Of a DNA stretch of 15,340 nt, positions 1 to 6,509 are shown piece by piece (position 1 is the stretch's first letter; each line of letters begins with the position of its first letter). Source of the DNA: JAVBNW01 sp031551255 (GTDB taxonomy: Bacteria; Bacillota; Clostridia; Christensenellales; UBA1750); NCBI GenBank assembly GCA_031551255.1, contig JAVBNW010000043.1, positions 1-15,340 on the forward strand. Direction: 5' to 3'. The notes beneath the pieces were generated by a model. The model was not told the origin of the DNA and did no database searches. It worked only from the letters and a program-made list of their open reading frames with translations. The translations under genes were made by a program, and so were the position numbers.

Positions 1-17
1 CCCCCGGCTTTCGCCAT
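1..17 (-). CDS. Start of an unidentified gene cut by the window edge
   Basis: An ATG at 17-15 on the minus strand is preceded by a good ribosome binding site, AAGGAG at 29-24, with a 6-base spacer. Only five full codons are visible (Met-Ala-Lys-Ala-Gly). The start lies 19 bases after the stop of the membrane protein gene at 37-402, on the same strand and with no terminator between, so it is probably the next gene of the DUF2089 operon. Nothing can be said about its product. Confidence 0.6.
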
Positions 18-36
18 CCTTGTCTCCTTCGCCCCC

Positions 37-402
37 TTACGCCGGCGCCACCCCTTTTGCCTTTTGCGCGCACAGCCTGCCGATCCACATACCCAGCGAG
101 GCCAGCAGCACGGCGCCCAGCGCGGTCCAATACCCGGAAACCATAGCGCCGGGCGCGAGGGCGAGAATGCCCCATACGGGCAGCGCGTCTAGGAAGAGGC
201 GCGGAATGCCAAGCAGCAGCAGATCGAACGCCACCGCAATGGGGCGCGTGATCAGCCGGGCGAAAAAGTATAGGATAGCGGCCAAGGCGCAGCCCACGGC
301 GTATACGGGCCAGCTTTCCACCTTAAGGCCGGGCAGCACGGCCCCGGCCGACAAAAAACCCACGTAGCACCCGGCCAGGCGGCCCCAAAGGGTAGGCTTC
401 AT
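37..402 (-). CDS. Small membrane protein, YvlD / phage-holin-family-4-like
   Basis: The 121-residue protein is almost entirely hydrophobic, with about four probable membrane segments (roughly residues 8-26, 30-50, 55-76 and 85-108) and a short basic C-terminal tail ending CAQKAKGVAPA. Size and topology resemble the small four-helix YvlD / holin-superfamily-IV proteins. In Bacillus, YvlD sits in the yvlABCD envelope-stress operon next to YvlB. The start ATG at 402 has GAGGGAGA five bases upstream. It is the fourth gene of the leftward operon that begins with DUF2089, which supports the YvlD-type reading because the second gene has a YvlB/LiaX-type N-terminus. The family assignment rests on topology and neighbours rather than a diagnostic motif. 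A role at the membrane is likely; the molecular function is unknown. Confidence 0.75.
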   Translation of the reverse strand: MKPTLWGRLAGCYVGFLSAGAVLPGLKVESWPVYAVGCALAAILYFFARLITRPIAVAFDLLLLGIPRLFLDALPVWGILALAPGAMVSGYWTALGAVLLASLGMWIGRLCAQKAKGVAPA

Positions 403-460
403 CGCGTTCTCCCTCGCTTTGCAATTTTGTGGATACCTTTATGAAAGATAAAACTTTTGC

Positions 461-772
461 TTATAGAGCCTGAATGTGCACTCGAACTCTTTCGTTGCCA
501 TCGCGGACGTCGACATGCAATTTCAGCCCCCGCATATCGCGCAGAAAATCCGTCGCCTGCCGCAAAAGCGCGCGGGCCCGACCGGCGGTTTGGGGGGATT
601 TTGCGTCTTCGGGCGCAAAGCGCATCCTAGAGGGAAGCAGGGAGAGCGCGTCGGCATAATCCTCCGCCAGATCCGCCACCGAACCGGTGTGAAGCAGCAA
701 CGGCAGGTAAAATCCGCGCTTTTCGCCGCGCAGCGAGACGAAGAGCGTCACAAACGACGTTTCATTCCACAT
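461..772 (-). CDS. Small hypothetical protein, possible diverged relative of the SHOCT-like protein's C-terminal half
   Basis: The 103-residue soluble protein has no recognised domain. Its start ATG (772-770) overlaps the end of the upstream gene by 11 bases (the upstream TGA is at 764-762), so the two are probably translationally coupled. The C-terminus, LKLHVDVRDGNERVRVHIQAL in part, has the same hydrophobic-basic beta-strand pattern as the end of the upstream protein (LVNVTV...EVRVRIYVE). The N-terminal part (FVTLFVSLRG then YLPLLL) also resembles the start of that protein's C-terminal region (RMIVKV...). This suggests a paralogue that has lost the SHOCT-like helix pair, but the similarity is seen by eye only. 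Cytoplasmic location is inferred from the lack of a signal peptide or membrane segments. Confidence 0.7.
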   Translation of the reverse strand: MWNETSFVTLFVSLRGEKRGFYLPLLLHTGSVADLAEDYADALSLLPSRMRFAPEDAKSPQTAGRARALLRQATDFLRDMRGLKLHVDVRDGNERVRVHIQAL

Positions 773-1226
773 AGATGCGCACCCGAACTTCGCCCTGGCC
801 TTCCGTCATGCCCTTGCCGACGGTGACGTTCACCAGATCGCGCCCCTCCATATCCTCGTCCAGCGTGGATAAAAGCGCGGCGATCGTGCCGATGTCAAAG
901 CCCTTTTCATCCATATTGCGCTGGGCCTCGGGGGGGATCACGTTTTCCAGCATCGGCGCAAGCCGGTTGGCGAGGCTGATGGGTACGTTCACATCAACAT
1001 CCACGCTCTTATCCGGGTTTGCGTCGCCCTCTTCCGGGCTGACTTTCACGATCATGCGCAGGAAGCGGCCCTTGCCCGCCCGCGCCGGGCCGGGAACGGG
1101 GCGCTCGGCCGGACCGCGGCGCGCAGGGGCCTCGCTTTCGCCCAGCGCTTGGATCAGCTGCGCACCCTCTTCGGGGGTGATTTTGCCCTCGGATACGAGG
1201 TGCAGAATGGTTTCGCGGTCGCTCAT
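762..1226 (-). CDS. SHOCT-like domain protein (YvlB/LiaX-type N-terminus)
   Basis: The 154-residue protein begins MSDRETILHLVSEGKITPEE, the short helix pair (...LVSEGKITPEEGAQLIQAL, residues about 6-27) typical of the SHOCT-like N-terminus of YvlB and of enterococcal LiaX. A Pro/Arg-rich linker follows (residues about 32-50). A C-terminal region (about 52-154) ends in a beta-rich EVRVRIYVE, a common ending in small SHOCT-like proteins encoded beside DUF2089. There is no membrane segment and no DUF4097 domain, so it is shorter than YvlB itself. The start ATG at 1226 has AGGAGG eight bases upstream. The gene begins 12 bases after the DUF2089 stop. Such operons are linked to cell-envelope stress in Bacillus and Enterococcus; that role here is inferred from family and neighbours. 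Confidence 0.82.
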   Translation of the reverse strand: MSDRETILHLVSEGKITPEEGAQLIQALGESEAPARRGPAERPVPGPARAGKGRFLRMIVKVSPEEGDANPDKSVDVDVNVPISLANRLAPMLENVIPPEAQRNMDEKGFDIGTIAALLSTLDEDMEGRDLVNVTVGKGMTEGQGEVRVRIYVE

Positions 1227-1238
1227 GATGGTCGCCTC

Positions 1239-1598
1239 CTATTTTCGTTTTATTTGGTTGAGGGCTTGCGTTACGTCGATTTCGCCGCGCTCCAGCGCCC
1301 CGATCGCGTCGCTGGAGGTTTGCGCAGGGGCTTCGCCAAAGCCCAGTGCATTCAGCGCCGCATCCACCGCTGCGCGCGCCGTGGGGTAGGAGATGTTCAG
1401 CGCGCGCTCGAGCTCCTTCATGTTGCCGCGGCAGCGCAGGTAAGTTTCGATCACGCTTAGGTGGGGCTCGGGCAGCGAGCAGAAGCGGCATAGAGAGAAG
1501 CTTCCCCTAAGCTCGGTGCCGCAATGAGCGCAGTGCATCTGGCTCACACTCAGTTTTTGCGCGCACACGGGGCACTGAGAAGGCGCGTGGTATTCCAT
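1239..1598 (-). CDS. DUF2089 family zinc-ribbon / HTH protein
   Basis: The protein (119 residues) opens with a zinc-ribbon-like region with three Cys-X2-Cys pairs (C9/C12, C23/C26, C37/C40). A helical segment follows with the DUF2089 signature: IETYLRCRGNMKELERALNI then SYPTARAAVDAAL (about residues 50-83), which reads as a helix-turn-helix. The C-terminal tail (ALERGEIDVTQALNQIKRK) resembles the SHOCT-like helix pair of the next gene. I chose ATG 1598 over the in-frame GTG at 1607 because GAGGTG (1612-1607) sits six bases before the ATG, whereas the GTG would lie inside the binding site. It is the first gene of the leftward operon. DUF2089 proteins are predicted DNA-binding regulators, so autoregulation of this operon is plausible but unproven. 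Confidence 0.9.
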   Translation of the reverse strand: MEYHAPSQCPVCAQKLSVSQMHCAHCGTELRGSFSLCRFCSLPEPHLSVIETYLRCRGNMKELERALNISYPTARAAVDAALNALGFGEAPAQTSSDAIGALERGEIDVTQALNQIKRK

Positions 1599-1618
1599 TT
1601 CCTTCACCTCTTGATTGC

Positions 1619-1647
1619 ATTATAACGAAATAAATAAATAAAATCAA
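1619..1647 (-). promoter_or_regulatory. Sigma-A promoter of the DUF2089 operon
   Basis: On the minus strand, TTGATT (1647-1642) and a perfect TATAAT (1624-1619) are separated by 17 bases. The -10 box ends 20 bases before the chosen ATG at 1598, leaving room for the GAGGTG binding site. The surrounding 80 bases are very AT-rich compared with the genes. Confidence 0.85.
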
Positions 1648-1728
1648 TAGAATTTTGAACTTTATTTAAGAATTATTCAAAAAATTTCAAAAGCAACGAC
1701 TGCACGCAACGTACTGCGCAAGTGCGCA

Positions 1729-1757
1729 TTGCGCCTTAGGCCTTGCGGAGGTATACT
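1729..1757 (+). promoter_or_regulatory. Promoter of the NfeD-flotillin operon
   Basis: TTGCGC (1729-1734) and TATACT (1752-1757) are 17 bases apart on the plus strand, back to back with the DUF2089 promoter. The predicted transcript would have a leader of roughly 85 bases before the TTG start at 1851. Two TGCGCA palindromes (1715-1720 and 1723-1728) abut the -35 box and could be an operator. Confidence 0.7.
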
Positions 1758-1850
1758 ATAGATGTTGTGCGCAGGGTGGCGGCACGAGCACTGTTTGGGC
1801 GCGGCAACTTGGTTTCTCACGGCAAAAAGCAAGCGAAAGGGGAAGATACT

Positions 1851-2510
1851 TTGGCCGCATGGTGGAATGAAATGACGCTGTTGCAGCAAGTGTTTGCGTG
1901 CATCGCCGTTCCCGCGACGCTCATCCTCGTTTTGCAGACGATCCTCCTGTTGGTGGGGGCCGCCTCCGCAGGCGCGGGCGCCGAGATGGATACCGATACC
2001 TCCGGACTGTTGGGCGGAGCGGATGCCGATGTAGAGGTTGATTTGGATCCGGATTTGCCTACGGAGCATGCCCCGGATGCGACGGACGCAAGCGGCGTGC
2101 GCGTTTTAACCGTCCGCGGCCTGGTCGCCTTTTTTGCGATCGGCGGCTGGCTTGGCCTCGCCGCGATCGAGTGGGGCGTGCCCGCGCCCGGCGCTTCGGC
2201 GTTGGCGTTGCTCGGCGGATTTCTTGCCATGGTGGCGATTGCCTTTCTGTTTAAGTGGGCCATGCGCCTGCAAGACAGCGGCAATATTTCACTGCGCAAC
2301 GCGCAGGGGCACAGCGCGCAGGTCTACCTTACCATCCCCGCACGGCGCGCGGGCGCGGGCAAGGTAACGTTAACGCTGCAAGAGCGCTTCGTCGAATGCG
2401 ACGCGGTGACCGATTCCGGCGAGTCCATCGCCACCGGCTCTCTGGTGACCGTGCAGGGGGTGGCCGAGGGGAACACCCTGTTGGTTGCCCCAGCCAAGGA
2501 TCGTCTGTGA
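1851..2510 (+). CDS. NfeD-like membrane protein, partner of flotillin (YuaF-type)
   Basis: The 219-residue protein starts with an amphipathic WWNEMTLLQQVFACIAVPAT segment running into a first membrane helix (about 14-36). A loop rich in Asp and Glu follows (about 45-72), then two more membrane helices (about 88-108 and 115-137), and finally a soluble C-terminal region (about 148-219) of the OB-fold type found in NfeD proteins. The open frame extends back to 1743, but that would overlap the promoter. TTG 1851 is preferred because AAAGGGGAA (1836-1844) lies six bases upstream and the protein then begins as its relatives do. It is followed by a flotillin gene, matching the YuaF-FloT pairing of Bacillus. 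NfeD proteins are thought to assist flotillin assembly in membrane microdomains. Confidence 0.88.
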   Translation: MAAWWNEMTLLQQVFACIAVPATLILVLQTILLLVGAASAGAGAEMDTDTSGLLGGADADVEVDLDPDLPTEHAPDATDASGVRVLTVRGLVAFFAIGGWLGLAAIEWGVPAPGASALALLGGFLAMVAIAFLFKWAMRLQDSGNISLRNAQGHSAQVYLTIPARRAGAGKVTLTLQERFVECDAVTDSGESIATGSLVTVQGVAEGNTLLVAPAKDRL

Positions 2511-2710
2511 CCATATAGTCCCGAGCCCCAAATGAGAACATCCGAGCGGCACGGCGCTACGCGCCTTCGCGAGGGGCATGTGCCCCCCACAGGCCCCCGC
2601 CGAAGCGGAACGCATCGGCTGCCTGCGCCTGTGGCGCGAAAAACATTTTCGCCCATCTCGCTTCCATTTTGAAGTTCGGTGACCAAACGACAACATAAGG
2701 AGTGATCGCC
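2511..2710 (+). other. Hairpin-rich spacer inside the NfeD-flotillin operon, candidate intergenic repeat
   Basis: The 200-base spacer holds at least three short perfect hairpins: GGCGC/GCGCC (2553-2565, 3-base loop), GGGGC/GCCCC (2573-2586, 4-base loop) and GCGCC/GGCGC (2625-2637, 3-base loop). None is followed by a T-run, so they do not look like terminators. The minus strand stays open for over 100 codons but gives a low-complexity Arg/Gly/Ser-rich peptide and no credible gene. The look is that of a dispersed palindromic intergenic element or of an mRNA processing region. The flotillin binding site (AAGGAG, 2697-2702) lies at its right end. Confidence 0.4.
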
Positions 2711-4123
2711 TTGCCTTCGCCGACTTTTGTATTGATTTGCGTGATCGTGCTTTTGCTATTCTCTACGCTGATCGTCATTCTCACCCGCTACCGCAGGTGC
2801 CCGTCCGATAAGGTGATGGTGATCTACGGCAAGGTGGGCACCAATAAGGACGGCACCGCACGCTCGGCCCGCTGCGTGCACGGGGGCGCGAGCTTCGTGT
2901 GGCCGGTGGTGCAGGCATACCAGTACTTGGATCTTACGCCGATCTCCATCAACGTGGATCTTACCAACGCACTGTCACACCAAAACATTCGCGTAGACGT
3001 GCCCTCGCGCTTTACGGTAGGCATCTCCACGGAAAACGGCGTCATGCAAAACGCCGCTGAGCGTCTGTTGGGGCTGAAGCTTTCCGAGATTCAGGAGCTT
3101 GCCAAGGATATTATCTTCGGCCAGCTGCGCCTTGTGATCGCGACGATGGACATCGAGGAGATCAACACCGATCGCGACAAGTTCCTCGAGGCGGTTTCCC
3201 ATAACGTGGAGACGGAGCTTAAGAAGATCGGCCTTCGGCTCATCAACGTCAACGTTACCGACATCACCGACGAATCCGGCTACATCGAGGCGCTGGGCAA
3301 AGAGGCCGCATCCAAGGCGATCAACGACGCGAAGAAATCCGTTGCGGAAAAGACGCGCGACGGCGAGATCGGCCAGGCCATTGCGGTGAAGGATCAGCGC
3401 ATATCGGTCGCGGAATCCAACGCCACGGCGGTCGCCGGCGAAAACGAGAGCCGAGCGGCCATCGCCCAATCCGACGCGACCCGACGCGAGCGCGAGGCCG
3501 AGGCGCTACAGCGCGCCACCGCGGCGGAAAAGATCGCCGAGGCCAAGGCGCTGCAGGATGCCTACGCCGCGCAGATGCAGGCGGAAAAGGCGCGCGCCGA
3601 CCGCGAGCACGCTACGCAGCAGGCCGACGTCATCGTCACTGCACAAATCGAAAAGCAGCGCTTAGAAATCGAGGCCGAGGCCGAGGCCGAACAGCGCCGC
3701 CGCCGCGCGCGCGGCGAAGCGGACGCAATTTACGCCACCATGGAGGCGCAGGCGCGCGGCATGCAAGAGATCCTCGCCAAGCAGGCGCAGGGTTTCTCCA
3801 AGATTGTCGAGGCCGCGGGCGGCGATGCGAGCGCGGCAATCCAGCTTTTGTTGGTGGACAAAATCGAAGAACTGATGAAGATTCAGGTGGAGGCGATCCA
3901 AAACCTGAAGATCGACAAGGTGACCGTGTGGGATTCTATGGGCAAGGACGGCTCGTCCCCCACCACCGCAAACTTCTTGTCGGGCATGCTCAAATCCATC
4001 CCGCCGCTCAACGAAACGTTCAAGATGGCCGGCATGCAGCTGCCCGAATTTCTAGGCAAGGCTACGGGAATGCCGCAGGACGAGTCGGCTGCCCTAAGCG
4101 CTTCGGAAAATTCGCAGGCCTGA
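2711..4123 (+). CDS. floT: Flotillin, FloT type (SPFH/Band 7 protein)
   Basis: The 470-residue protein has one N-terminal membrane helix (about 4-25) followed at once by basic residues (RYRRC). An SPFH/Band 7 domain spans about 30-210, and includes QELAKDIIFGQLRLVIATMD and NVNVTDITDESGYIEALGKE, both strongly flotillin-like. A long Ala/Glu-rich coiled coil (about 195-350, with many EA repeats) and a C-terminal flotillin region with a VDKIEELMKIQVEAI helix follow. Length fits FloT rather than the shorter FloA. TTG 2711 is chosen because AAGGAG (2697-2702) is eight bases upstream; the in-frame GTG at 2702 overlaps that site. Flotillins oligomerise in the cytoplasmic membrane and organise microdomains that carry signalling and secretion proteins. 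A strong terminator ends the unit about 100 bases downstream. Confidence 0.95.
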   Translation: MPSPTFVLICVIVLLLFSTLIVILTRYRRCPSDKVMVIYGKVGTNKDGTARSARCVHGGASFVWPVVQAYQYLDLTPISINVDLTNALSHQNIRVDVPSRFTVGISTENGVMQNAAERLLGLKLSEIQELAKDIIFGQLRLVIATMDIEEINTDRDKFLEAVSHNVETELKKIGLRLINVNVTDITDESGYIEALGKEAASKAINDAKKSVAEKTRDGEIGQAIAVKDQRISVAESNATAVAGENESRAAIAQSDATRREREAEALQRATAAEKIAEAKALQDAYAAQMQAEKARADREHATQQADVIVTAQIEKQRLEIEAEAEAEQRRRRARGEADAIYATMEAQARGMQEILAKQAQGFSKIVEAAGGDASAAIQLLLVDKIEELMKIQVEAIQNLKIDKVTVWDSMGKDGSSPTTANFLSGMLKSIPPLNETFKMAGMQLPEFLGKATGMPQDESAALSASENSQA

Positions 4124-4219
4124 CCGACCCCCTCCTTTGCGGAGAGAACGGGCGCATATGAAAAACCGCCCCGGCCAGAATCGTGGGTACGATAAAGAGT
4201 GTTTCATGGCAACAAGTAA

Positions 4220-4256
4220 GGGATGCTTGACCAAGCGCGGTCAAGCATCCCTTTTT
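4220..4256 (+). terminator. Intrinsic terminator of the NfeD-flotillin operon
   Basis: A perfect 13-bp stem, GGGATGCTTGACC (4220-4232) pairing with GGTCAAGCATCCC (4239-4251), encloses the loop AAGCGC and is followed by five T (4252-4256). It is the strongest terminator in the window. Confidence 0.95.
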
Positions 4257-4340
4257 GGTCATTATCAAATCAAGTCCATGTCAAGTGCGGGTTGTATTTG
4301 CTGTGCAAATCTCTTCCCTATCTATGCAACTCAAAAGTTT

Positions 4341-4368
4341 TTGACGGAGCCGCTTTCTGTGCTATACT
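4341..4368 (+). promoter_or_regulatory. Promoter in front of the HD-domain remnant
   Basis: TTGACG (4341-4346), a 16-base spacer and TATACT (4363-4368) are preceded by an extended -10 TGC (4360-4362). It is one of the best promoter matches in the window although the gene behind it is broken. A binding site AGAGG lies five bases before the ATG at 4435. Confidence 0.75.
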
Positions 4369-4434
4369 TAACTGGAAAAGGTTTTCGTGCTACAAAGTGT
4401 TTATATTTTGCACGAAGGGGAAACAGAGGTTAAT

Positions 4435-4816
4435 ATGAAAAACGAGGCATATGAAAAACTGAAAACCCAAGTGTGGGAAACATTAAAAGATTATCCGATG
4501 CATAGGGCAAGTGTATGGAGTCATTTTTGCGGTGTTGCGGCGTTATGCGCGTTTTTAGGTTTAAAAAGATGTTTGGATAGTGAAATATGCAAATGCGCCG
4601 GACTTTTACATGATTTATGGCTTTTTCTTAATGTCCCGCTTGATAATGATATGCAATCATAACGACAAAGATATTGTTCACGATAAATATTCGGAAACAT
4701 TGAAAGATGCGGATGCGTTGGAACATTACATAAATAATTCCGATTACGATAAGGATTACAATTACCATGGACGAGATAAAAAAATATTTGATGAATTCAT
4801 AATAGAAAAGAATTAG
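4435..4816 (+). pseudogene. Broken HD-domain phosphohydrolase
   Basis: The first frame (4435-4662) gives a 75-residue protein with VWSHFCGVAALCAFLGLKR and the HD pair in CAGLLHDLW, the usual start of an HD-domain hydrolase. It then runs off into an unrelated tail and stops. The sequence HNDKDIVHDKYSETLKDADA, followed by LEHYINN and ending FDEFIIEKN, continues in another frame from about 4650 to the stop at 4814-4816. This is the normal C-terminal half (a second HxxKD-like helix and KDAD metal ligands). The segment that usually lies between the two parts, some tens of residues, is missing, so I read it as a deletion plus frameshift. The base composition is AT-rich, unlike flanking genes. Intact relatives are metal-dependent phosphohydrolases of unknown substrate. 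A short functional product from the first frame is unlikely. Confidence 0.8.
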
Positions 4817-4971
4817 TAAACCTGAGCATTATAAGCTTTTTCCGCATCAACCGCTGCGAAAGGTCAAATAGCTTGTCTGGCGGCTTTTTTTGCCCCAAAA
4901 CACACGACCTGTATTGGCACTTGCCGGTTTTGTTTGTTGAGGTATCCCAAACCTATTGAAGGAAATGCTTA

Positions 4972-6342
4972 TTAGGTACACTTGATGAAATAAAAATGTC
5001 CAATGAGAGCAACGTCATCCTGACGCGGAACGAAGGGCTGTTTATGACCTCTTTGTAGCACCAAGAAATCTATTTTACGCTCGTTTCCGTAAAACTCTAT
5101 CGGAAATCGGAAAGTACCCCAGTCACCGCGAGTACGGGTCATCAGTTGTGTTTCGTCTGCGAAATCAAGCAAATGAGTATAGCCATCCCCATCTTTATCG
5201 ACATATTTCATCTGAAAACGGCTACCATCAGGGACAACGTCAAAATAGGTGTCAATTTCGCTACCATAATACCGCCCCAAATACTTATCCATATCACTGT
5301 CAGTTATCGGGTCTTGCCTTTGGGCGTTTGGGAAATTGGGATGTTGAATTTGTCTTGGTTCTGCTGCTTGTATGGGTCTTTTGTAGTAAGCCGACTTGTA
5401 GTTTCTCCGTATCGGCAAATCATATATATCGCGCAAAACGGTGTTTTCCAAATCAAGCGCCGTTTCGACAGGATCATAACCCATATATGTCAAAACAATG
5501 ATAGACAGTTTCTTTTCCAAATCAGCCCTTATGACGGATTGCCAAAGGCTACCATCGCCAAATTGCCAGATAATGTTGCGGTTATCTTCATCATAAAAAA
5601 ATCCGAAACCATACGGGCACAATTCGCCGTTATTAAGTGTAAACGATGAAAGGAGCATATCGAATAGTCCATCGGGCGCACATGGAAGGTTTCTGTTCAT
5701 TAAGCAGTTATGCCATTTTGCAAGGTCCTCCGCCGTTGTGGTCAACCCTCCGCCGCCCATTATATCTTCTCCCTGTGTGTCGGCCATTCCCAAAGGCTCA
5801 AATATCCTTTGCTTGGCAAATAAAGCGTTGCCTCCCGTAAGGCGTTCAACAATATGCCCCAATATTTCATAGCAGGATTCGCTGTAGCTGTTGAAATTTC
5901 CGGGTTCACTCTCCGGCTGTTCCTGCCGGAAAAGCATTTCCATTGCATCAAGAGGAGAACTGCTCATGAAATATTTCATAAGATGAAAATTTCTCACGCC
6001 CGAGGTCATTGATAAGCAATGCCGGATTGTTATTTTATCCGCATAGCCTTTCATCTCAGGCAAATAGATACGAATACAATCGTCCAAGTTCAGACGGTTT
6101 TCACAAGCGAGTATGGCAACACAGCACGCCACAAATTGCTTCGCTATCGACGCGACGTTGAATGGGGTGTGTGCATTAATGGTGTGGTAAACATCGTCAA
6201 ACTCAATGCTTCTGGCTTTGCCCGAATAGAGCTTCAATAGGGGCTTTCCATCCAATTCCACAGATACGGCATAACCATTATTTTCTGCCGGCTGCAAGTG
6301 CCTTGTTACAATACTTTCGAGTTTTTCTTTTATGTTTTCCAT
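4972..6342 (-). CDS. Serine beta-lactamase-like protein (class C / PBP4*-type fold) with altered motifs
   Basis: The 456-residue protein has a beta-lactamase-family domain (about 10-310) and a C-terminal beta-rich extension (about 345-456, from MDKYLGRYYG). The first motif is intact: S65-I-A-K68 in FNVASIAKQF. The region TIRHCLSMTSGV and the GGGGLTTTAEDLAKWHN block (about 196-212) are typical. The usual Tyr-X-Asn is Y153-S-E155, and the usual His/Lys-X-Gly is Q260-F-G262, so two of the three motifs depart from consensus. No signal peptide is visible, which points to a cytoplasmic esterase/peptidase-like enzyme rather than an exported resistance enzyme. The gene is AT-rich, flanked by a broken HD-domain gene, and sits in the low-GC segment. 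The start ATG 6342 has a modest upstream GAGGA. Antibiotic resistance should not be assumed. Confidence 0.88.
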   Translation of the reverse strand: MENIKEKLESIVTRHLQPAENNGYAVSVELDGKPLLKLYSGKARSIEFDDVYHTINAHTPFNVASIAKQFVACCVAILACENRLNLDDCIRIYLPEMKGYADKITIRHCLSMTSGVRNFHLMKYFMSSSPLDAMEMLFRQEQPESEPGNFNSYSESCYEILGHIVERLTGGNALFAKQRIFEPLGMADTQGEDIMGGGGLTTTAEDLAKWHNCLMNRNLPCAPDGLFDMLLSSFTLNNGELCPYGFGFFYDEDNRNIIWQFGDGSLWQSVIRADLEKKLSIIVLTYMGYDPVETALDLENTVLRDIYDLPIRRNYKSAYYKRPIQAAEPRQIQHPNFPNAQRQDPITDSDMDKYLGRYYGSEIDTYFDVVPDGSRFQMKYVDKDGDGYTHLLDFADETQLMTRTRGDWGTFRFPIEFYGNERKIDFLVLQRGHKQPFVPRQDDVALIGHFYFIKCT

Positions 6343-6463
6343 AATTATCTATCCTCGCTTCTTCGTAGACTATATAAATTTCTTTCGCCATCAATATAGA
6401 GCAAATTCACAAAACAAACAAGCAAAGAGGTAAAATCGGAGCCTCTCCGCAAAACCTACTGCT

Positions 6464-6497
6464 GCGCACCGCCCCTTAAAAGGCCGGGGCGGTGCGC
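6464..6497 (-). terminator. Terminator-like hairpin after the APH-like gene
   Basis: A perfect 12-bp GC-rich stem, GCGCACCGCCCC (6464-6475) with GGGGCGGTGCGC (6486-6497), begins 12 bases after the APH-like stop. The T-run is poor (GTTTT about 10 bases later on the minus strand), so it is a weak intrinsic terminator or an mRNA 3'-end stabiliser. It also marks the GC-rich side of the boundary with the low-GC segment. Confidence 0.6.
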
Positions 6498-6509
6498 TTA
6501 TAAGCCGTT

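Larger units (their letters stand above)
4124..4434 (+). other. Intergenic region between flotillin and the HD-domain remnant
   Basis: This 311-base stretch carries the flotillin terminator (4220-4256) and the promoter at 4341-4368. The 96 bases between the flotillin stop and the terminator show no gene with a binding site. Base composition changes here: to the right of the terminator the DNA becomes AT-rich. A frame opening at 4137 runs across the terminator and is not a credible gene. Confidence 0.6.

Noticed and set aside
775..1389. Plus-strand open frame opposite the SHOCT-like and DUF2089 genes
   Set aside because: Ser/Arg-rich antisense translation; the minus-strand genes have clear binding sites and family features.
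4137..4433. Small open frame spanning the flotillin terminator
   Set aside because: It reads through a perfect terminator stem and the next promoter and has no binding site.
4830..4900. Possible terminator near a run of seven T (about 4884-4890) after the HD-domain remnant
   Set aside because: I could not find a stem of more than three or four base pairs ahead of the T-run.
6343..6420. Promoter of the beta-lactamase-like gene
   Set aside because: The region is AT-rich with TTGATG and TATAGT-like words, but their spacing (14 bases) is too short for a confident call.
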